Shown piece by piece: positions 22,066-26,401 of a DNA stretch of 26,401 bases. How positions within the stretch are numbered: position 1 is the stretch's first letter; each line of letters begins with the position of its first letter. Origin of the DNA: Polyangiaceae bacterium (lineage in GTDB: Bacteria; Myxococcota; Polyangia; Polyangiales; Polyangiaceae); NCBI GenBank assembly GCA_025936205.1, contig JAICTU010000054.1, positions 1-26,401 of the forward strand, read 5' to 3'. The notes below the pieces were generated by a model. That model had not been told where the DNA came from. It ran no database searches and saw only the letters and a list, made by a program, of their open reading frames with translations. Made by a program: the position numbers and the translations under genes.

Positions 22066-22887
22066 ATGAAGAAAATCACGTCTCTGACTGCGTTGTTTTT
22101 GATCGCGGCGGGTGGCACGTCGCTGATCGCGTGTGGCTCGTCTGCACCATCGAACTCCTCGGACAGCGCCAGCTCCGGTAGCACCACCACCGTCGGCAGC
22201 GCCGAGGAAGCCATCCAGAAGCTGCGCCGGGACGACGCCGACGTTGTCGCCAGCTGTGATGACCTGGTGAAGAAGTGCGAGTCGTTCGCGGGCGACGCCG
22301 GCAAGGGTGAGGACCTGTGCCAGCAGCTCGGCGATCACTGTGAGCAGCTGGCTCAGCAGCTGCAAGAGGCGCGTGATGCGTTCGAGCAGTGTCTGGAAGG
22401 AGTCGCGCAGTGTGAGGCGACCGCTACCAACCCCGCCGATTGCCGCGCGCAGCGCGCTGCGTGCAACCCGGCTGGCAAGGACCACGACGCGCGTCGCGGT
22501 CAGACGCTGTCGTGCGCACAGCGCACCGAGAGCTGCTTGCCGCGCGGACCGTTCGCTCGCGGTGGCGGCGATGACGAGGGCGATGCCGGCGCCAATCGCT
22601 GCGAGGCGGGTGACACGGACTTTGTCGGTTGCTGCCACGGCGGCGGTCACTTCGGTGGCGGCGACGCCGGCGCTGGCCAGTTCGGCGGCTTGGGGCGCTT
22701 CGGCGGGCACGATGCCGATGCTGGCGCCGGTCGCTTCGGCGGGGGCTTCCAGGCTCCGCACGATCAGGGCATGCAGGGCTTCGGCGCCGCCGGCGCGCGT
22801 ATGACGCCAAAGCCTCCGGTCGATCCCCGTCACGCTCAAAATCAGGGTGATGACGCGCAGGACGACAACGACGACAACAACCGCTGA
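22066..22887 (+). CDS. Lipoprotein with five CX6C motifs and a glycine-rich tail
   Basis: Starting at ATG 22066 (GGAG 6 bases upstream) the protein has 273 residues. The signal peptide ends in the lipobox LIAC (Cys23). Residues 46-160 hold five CX6C motifs: Cys64/71, 85/92, 109/116, 126/133, 150/157 (CDDLVKKC, CQQLGDHC, CLEGVAQC, CRAQRAAC, CAQRTESC). The region looks helical, with heptad-like spacing that would place both cysteines of a pair on one helix face. The rest (from about 165) is Gly-, Asp- and Ala-rich, with repeated GxFGG units (GGHFGGGD, GGLGRFGG, AGRFGGGF) and a VGCC pair, ending in an Asp/Asn tail. No family was recognised. A hairpin and a second lipoprotein gene follow. Confidence 0.85.
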   Translation: MKKITSLTALFLIAAGGTSLIACGSSAPSNSSDSASSGSTTTVGSAEEAIQKLRRDDADVVASCDDLVKKCESFAGDAGKGEDLCQQLGDHCEQLAQQLQEARDAFEQCLEGVAQCEATATNPADCRAQRAACNPAGKDHDARRGQTLSCAQRTESCLPRGPFARGGGDDEGDAGANRCEAGDTDFVGCCHGGGHFGGGDAGAGQFGGLGRFGGHDADAGAGRFGGGFQAPHDQGMQGFGAAGARMTPKPPVDPRHAQNQGDDAQDDNDDNNR

Positions 22888-22910
22888 ACACTGAACTTCT
22901 GGTGCAGCAG

Positions 22911-22959
22911 ATCGCAGACGAAGTGATTGAGGTGTGTACCTCGGCGCTTCGTCTGCGAT
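22911..22959 (+). terminator. Long two-tier hairpin between lipoprotein genes
   Basis: ATCGCAGACGAAG (22911-22923) pairs perfectly with 22947-22959. Inside it, GAGGT (22929-22933) pairs with ACCTC (22938-22942) around GTGT. It lies 24 bases after the first lipoprotein stop and 26 before the second start. No T-run follows, so it may be a partial terminator, a processing site or a 3'-end stabiliser. Confidence 0.6.
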
Positions 22960-22984
22960 AGACATCGCGCCGGGAGGTCTCGTA

Positions 22985-24106
22985 ATGAAACGCTCAGTTG
23001 CCAGGTCGCAGGTTTCGGTTGGCGTGTTCTTTGGGCTGGCTCTGCTGGTCGGGAACAACGTGATCGGCTGCGGTGATTCATCGTCTGATACGCCCGAGCA
23101 GGGCGTAGAAAACAACAACCCCGGTAGCGCCGGCTCCGGGTCGAACCGCAACAACAGCTCGACTGGCGGCGGCAGTTCCATCGGCGTCACCGAGGGCAAT
23201 CCGAACAACATCGCGTTGGATCCGAACCGCGATCAGTCGGCGCCCATCAATCTGGTGGCGAGTGGCGCGGTGCAGTGCGGCGGCCAGGGCAACTACTGTA
23301 TCGCGCCCAATCTGACCTGCTGTGCCGGCGGGGGCGGGATGGGCATGGGGCAGACCTTCAGCTGTGCGCCGAACGCTGCCGCCTGTCCAGCGGGCACCGC
23401 GCAGACGACGTCGTGCTCCAGCCAGGCGAGCTGCGGCTCGGGGCAGGTGTGCTGTCGCACCGGTGGCGGCGGTGGCATGGGCGGCGGCGCGCAGACCACG
23501 AGCTGTGCCGCATCGTGCGCGATGGGCTCGGTGCAGGTGTGCTTGACCGACGCCGAGTGCGGCGAGGGCAATCAGTGCAACGGTAACGGGACTTGCGGCC
23601 CGGTCGCGTGCACTGCCACGAGTTGCACCGGTGGGCAGATCTGCTGTCGCGGCGCTGGTGGCGGCGGCGGTGGTGGTGGCGGGCAGCCCGTGTGCGTCGC
23701 GCCGGACGCCGCTGGCGCGTGTCCGAACAATCAGCGCCAGGTCTGCGCCACGGACGCGGACTGTCCGGCGGGTAACACCTGTGCACCGCTGTTCGGCGGT
23801 GGTGGTGGTGGTGGCGGTGCCAACGCCAATCTGGTGTGCACGCCTCCGCCTTGCACGACGACCAGCTGTGCCACCGGTCAGGTGTGCTGCGTGGGTGGTC
23901 AGGCGGGCAACAACCCGACCTGCTTGGCTGCGAACAACGCCGGCGTGTGCCCCAACAACGGGCGCTTACTCTGCACGACGGACGCGGACTGCGCGGCAGC
24001 GGCAGGCACCTTGTGCTCGCCGGCGCCGAACGGCGGCATGGGGCCGCTCTCCTGTCGAGTGCCTCCGCCTCCGGTGACGGACGCGGGCGCTGACGCAGGC
24101 GGCTGA
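22985..24106 (+). CDS. Lipoprotein with tandem cysteine-rich units
   Basis: Starting at ATG 22985 (GGGAGG 7 bases upstream), the protein has 373 residues. The signal peptide ends in the lipobox VIGC (Cys29). A linker of Ser, Gly and Asn runs to about residue 90. Then three and a half tandem units occur, each with CxxxSCxxGQxCC (CSSQASCGSGQVCC, CTATSCTGGQICC, CTTTSCATGQVCC), a glycine-rich insert (GGGGGMGGG, GGGGGGGGG) and an xTDAxC motif (CLTDAEC, CATDADC, CTTDADC) with further cysteines; a degenerate unit lies in front (NYCIAPNLTCC). The even cysteine count per unit suggests disulfide-bonded repeats exposed outside the cell. It is followed by a good terminator. The function is unknown; a surface adhesin or structural role is conjecture. 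Confidence 0.88.
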   Translation: MKRSVARSQVSVGVFFGLALLVGNNVIGCGDSSSDTPEQGVENNNPGSAGSGSNRNNSSTGGGSSIGVTEGNPNNIALDPNRDQSAPINLVASGAVQCGGQGNYCIAPNLTCCAGGGGMGMGQTFSCAPNAAACPAGTAQTTSCSSQASCGSGQVCCRTGGGGGMGGGAQTTSCAASCAMGSVQVCLTDAECGEGNQCNGNGTCGPVACTATSCTGGQICCRGAGGGGGGGGGQPVCVAPDAAGACPNNQRQVCATDADCPAGNTCAPLFGGGGGGGGANANLVCTPPPCTTTSCATGQVCCVGGQAGNNPTCLAANNAGVCPNNGRLLCTTDADCAAAAGTLCSPAPNGGMGPLSCRVPPPPVTDAGADAGG

Positions 24107-24118
24107 ACAACTTCGGAT

Positions 24119-24170
24119 GGAGAGCTCGGGCGCTGCGTAAAGCCTGGGCTCTCCGTCTTTCTTTTGTGTT
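24119..24170 (+). terminator. Rho-independent terminator
   Basis: GGAGAGC (24119-24125) pairs with GCTCTCC (24148-24154) and the stem continues inward (TCGGGC with GCCTGG, two G-U pairs), making 13 pairs around a 10-nt loop. A T-rich tract (24156-24170) follows. It lies 12 bases past the lipoprotein stop and directly before the stop of the convergent dehydrogenase gene. Confidence 0.85.
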
Positions 24171-25367
24171 TCAAATCGGGTCGAGGCGCAGGATCAACCC
24201 GCGCGTGTGATCCAGCGCGTACAGCTCACCGCTCGCGTCGCGAGCAAAGGCGGAGTAGGCGTGCTCGAAGCGGCCGAGATACTCGCCCTGGCCTCGCTCG
24301 CCGTGTCGCTCGGGCAGCTGCAGCGACCAGAGGCGCCCGGAGACGTAGTCGCCGAACACGTACCTGTCGCGTAGCCGCGGGATGCGCTCGCCGAGATACA
24401 CCTGGCCGCCAGTGATGCTGTTGCCGGCGTCGCGGCCGTACTCGAAGAGCGGTTCGATCATGCCGGCGCTGGCGCAGCCCTCGGGGGGCGCGAAGCAATG
24501 CATTGCCTCGCGCACGTTCCAGCCCTGGTTATCGCCGCCCTGGATCCAGTCCACCTCTTCGAAGCGATCTTGCCCGACGTCACCCGCGATCAGGCGGCCC
24601 CTGGGATCGAAGGTGAAGCGCCAGGGATTGCGCATGCCATAGGCCCAGATCTCGGGGCGGGCGCCGGCCGTGTGCAGGAATGGATTGTCGGGAGGGATCG
24701 CGTAGGAGGGCTGCGCGTTCACGTCGATGCGCAGCATCTTGCCGAGCAGCGTGCCCAGGTTCTGGCCGTTGCCCTGCGGATCGGCGCGGCTGCCGCCGTC
24801 ACCCATGCCGATGTAGAGCAAGCCGTCGGGCCCGAACTCGACCTGACCGCCGTCGTGGTTCTGGTAGGGCTGGTCGATCTCCAGCAGCACGCGCAGCAGG
24901 CGCGGGGGCTCCCGGCCCAGCTGCGCGACGGGCAGCTGCCACTCACTGATGCGCGTGCGCAGCGCGCCCTCGGTCGGGTTGTCGTTCAGATAGAAGAGCC
25001 CGTTTTCGCGGTAGCGCGGGTGAAAGGCCCAGCCGAGCAGACCCAGCTCCGAGTTGCTGCGCACCGGCAGTGAAAGCACGTCGGCTCCCGGCGAGGCCTG
25101 CCCGTCGCCGCCGAGTTGCACCAGGCGGGCTCGCCCCTGCTTCTCCAGCACCACCGCCAGCCCGTTGCCGCCCGGCACGAACTGCAGATCGACGGGCAGC
25201 GTGAAACCGCTGGCCACCACGCTCCAGCGCACCACCGGGCTCGCCTCGAGCCGCGCGTCTTCCAGCTCCATGGCGCTGCTGGCTCGTTCGCGCCAGACGA
25301 CGCGTGCCACCAGTCCCCCCACGGCGAGCGTGGCCAGCGCGGTCCAGCCCCAGACTCCGAGTCGCAT
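24171..25367 (-). CDS. Membrane-anchored PQQ-dependent sugar dehydrogenase (sorbosone/glucose dehydrogenase family)
   Basis: A 398-residue beta-propeller oxidoreductase of the soluble-GDH/HHIP/YliI family, which oxidises aldoses to lactones with PQQ and passes electrons to the respiratory chain or another acceptor. Residues 7-25 form a membrane anchor or uncleaved signal (WTALATLAVGGLVARVVW), so it probably acts outside the cytoplasm. Family marks: VASGFTLPVDLQFVPGG, ELGLLGWAFHPRYRENG, YQNHDGGQVEFGPDGLLYIGMGDGG (His171 aligns with the catalytic His of soluble GDH), PEIWAYGMRNPWRFTFDP, LIAGDVGQDRFEEVDWIQGGDNQGWN. The C-terminal segment YVFGDYVSGRLWSLQLP is also typical. ATG 25367 is chosen because it begins the anchor; the open frame to 25493 is unconserved. 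A cysteine pair (CFAPPEGC) may bridge. No PQQ synthesis genes are in the window. Confidence 0.9.
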   Translation of the reverse strand: MRLGVWGWTALATLAVGGLVARVVWRERASSAMELEDARLEASPVVRWSVVASGFTLPVDLQFVPGGNGLAVVLEKQGRARLVQLGGDGQASPGADVLSLPVRSNSELGLLGWAFHPRYRENGLFYLNDNPTEGALRTRISEWQLPVAQLGREPPRLLRVLLEIDQPYQNHDGGQVEFGPDGLLYIGMGDGGSRADPQGNGQNLGTLLGKMLRIDVNAQPSYAIPPDNPFLHTAGARPEIWAYGMRNPWRFTFDPRGRLIAGDVGQDRFEEVDWIQGGDNQGWNVREAMHCFAPPEGCASAGMIEPLFEYGRDAGNSITGGQVYLGERIPRLRDRYVFGDYVSGRLWSLQLPERHGERGQGEYLGRFEHAYSAFARDASGELYALDHTRGLILRLDPI

Positions 25368-25599
25368 GGGCGCGCTGCATAGCAGATGTGCATGTAACCC
25401 GCAGAGATGCCAGCGAGGTCCTGTGCAGGAACTCGAGCTGAGCGAGCTGAGCCGGCCCGGAGACCACGGCTGCGGGGCCCCAGGGAGGGACATCTTTGTT
25501 CTCCGCCATCAACTACTCGCTCCCAGCGCATCGTCATCCCGGGGTACGACCTGCCGCCCCCGAGCAGCAGCACGGGCCGCGCACCATCCCGGACGAAGC
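25368..25599. other. Non-coding gap between dehydrogenase start and MFS terminator
   Basis: The gap from 25368 to the MFS gene stop at 25686 is 318 bases. Apart from the terminator at 25600-25636 I see no gene, no repeat and no clear promoter for the dehydrogenase, whose ATG at 25367 lacks an obvious ribosome binding site. Confidence 0.5.
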
Positions 25600-25636
25600 A
25601 AAAAAAGAGCGGGACCACCGTCTGGTGATCCCGCTC
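25600..25636 (-). terminator. Rho-independent terminator of the MFS gene
   Basis: On the minus strand the stem GAGCGGGA/TCCCGCTC (8 bp, continuing CACC/GGTG after one C-A mismatch, GTCT-like tetraloop at the tip) is followed by seven T (25606-25600). It lies 50 bases after the MFS stop. Confidence 0.9.
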
Positions 25637-25685
25637 ATGGCTCAGTCGAGCTCCGGGGTGCGGGGTGTTCCCGCAGGCACGGGGC

Positions 25686-26401
25686 TCAGGCTTCGATGTG
25701 GTGGTCTTTGGTTTCTTTGATGTACAGCCCACCGACGATCAGCGTCACGATGCAGATGAAGATCGGGTAGATGAGGCCCGTGTAGATCGCGCCGGCACCG
25801 AACGTCTCCTTGGCCCAGGTCGAGGTGGTCACGGCTGTGGCGATCAGCGGCAGGAAGCCGCCGAACCAGCCGTTGCCGAGGTGGTAGGGCAGCGACATCG
25901 AGCTGTAGCGGATGCGCGTGGGGAAGAGCTCGACCAGGAACGCGGCGATCGGGCCGTACACCATGCACACGTAGACCATCTGCACCAGCACGATGGCGAT
26001 CAGCGCGGGGACGTTCACCTGCGCCGGGTCGGCCTTGGGCAGACCGTCCGGGTTGGCGAAATGCTTCATCGCCATGAACAGGGGCACGTAGGTGATGGCA
26101 CCGAGCGCGCAGCCCGCGAGCATGATCTTCTTGCGGCCGATCTTGTCCGAGAGGCGGCCGAAGAACAGGAACAGTGGCGTGGCGATGAACAGCGCCACGC
26201 CCATCACGGTGTAGGCCGTCTGCCAGTCGACCTTGAGGGTCGCTTGCAAGAAGGTCAGGGCGTAGAACTGCCCGGTGTACCAGACCACGCCCTGGCCCGC
26301 GGTGGCTCCGAACAGCGCGATCGCCACGTACTTCAGGTTCGTCGAGTTGGCGAAGGCGTCCTTGAACGGGTTGCGTGAGGTCTTACCGCCGGCCTTTAGG
26401 C
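25686..26401 (-). CDS. MFS transporter, MHS (metabolite:H+ symporter) type, C-terminal part
   Basis: The reading frame runs off the right edge, so only the C-terminal 238 residues are present. There are six spans: VAIALFGATAGQGVVWYTGQFYAL, YTVMGVALFIATPLFLFFG, AGCALGAITYVPLFMAM, LIAIVLVQMVYVCMVYGPIAAFLVELF, MSLPYHLGNGWFGGFLPLIATAV and GLIYPIFICIVTLIVGGLYI. The MFS loop motif GRLSDKIGRKK lies between the second and third, the equivalent of the motif A copy in the second half. FGATAGQGVVWYTGQFYA and RIRYSSMSLPYHLGNGWFGG are typical of the ProP/ShiA-like MHS family. Substrates of such proteins include dicarboxylates, betaines and aromatic acids; this one cannot be told. The tail is KDHHIEA. Confidence 0.92.
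   Translation of the reverse strand, partial: LKAGGKTSRNPFKDAFANSTNLKYVAIALFGATAGQGVVWYTGQFYALTFLQATLKVDWQTAYTVMGVALFIATPLFLFFGRLSDKIGRKKIMLAGCALGAITYVPLFMAMKHFANPDGLPKADPAQVNVPALIAIVLVQMVYVCMVYGPIAAFLVELFPTRIRYSSMSLPYHLGNGWFGGFLPLIATAVTTSTWAKETFGAGAIYTGLIYPIFICIVTLIVGGLYIKETKDHHIEA

Overview
The window is very GC-rich, uses GTG starts freely, and packs genes on both strands with 4-nt overlaps or gaps of only a few bases. It encodes many secreted lipoproteins with odd cysteine patterns, several family-poor hypothetical proteins, an ECF sigma factor operon, an M13 peptidase and a HipBA pair. This style suggests a myxobacterium, most likely of the Polyangiales/Sorangium type. That is an inference from gene content and style; there is no rRNA or marker gene to prove it.

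Layout. 1-5368: the tail of an unknown gene, a GNAT acetyltransferase, a large multi-spanning membrane protein, an M50 (site-2-protease-like) metalloprotease, a MAPEG-family membrane protein, a proline iminopeptidase and a TetR regulator. 5369-6068: a compact divergent control region with two palindromic TetR-type operators and overlapping promoters. It faces a broken alpha/beta-hydrolase gene that has been fused out of frame to the tail of another gene. 6069-9629: a dispersed repeat, a strong hairpin terminator, then a minus-strand pair (winged-helix-like protein overlapping a cysteine-rich lipoprotein) and a DUF4142-type exported protein. 9630-13112: an M13 zinc peptidase with a coupled GNAT gene, then a stand-alone AAA/ABC-type ATPase. 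13130-14971: an exported amidase-signature lipoprotein. 14972-17768: a second copy of the dispersed repeat, an aldo/keto reductase and a hipBA toxin-antitoxin pair driven by a near-consensus promoter that probably gives a leaderless mRNA. 17777-18169: a DUF2845 exported protein.

18335-21977 is the most system-like part. A twin AATC-N4-GATT operator-like element precedes four co-directional genes: an ECF sigma factor, a single-span membrane protein with a TPR tail, a lipoprotein, and a protein with a signal peptide and a beta-barrel-like C-terminus. The first three junctions are translationally coupled or nearly so. This looks like an envelope-sensing sigma module with inner-membrane, lipoprotein and outer-membrane parts. 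22066-24106 holds two lipoproteins: one carries five CX6C motifs and the other 3-4 cysteine-rich tandem units with glycine-rich inserts. A long hairpin lies between them and a classic terminator follows. 24171-26401 carries a membrane-anchored PQQ-dependent sugar dehydrogenase and the C-terminal half of an MHS-type MFS transporter with its own terminator.

No tRNA, rRNA, CRISPR array, insertion sequence or phage gene was seen. All family names come from motif recognition by eye, without database searches.
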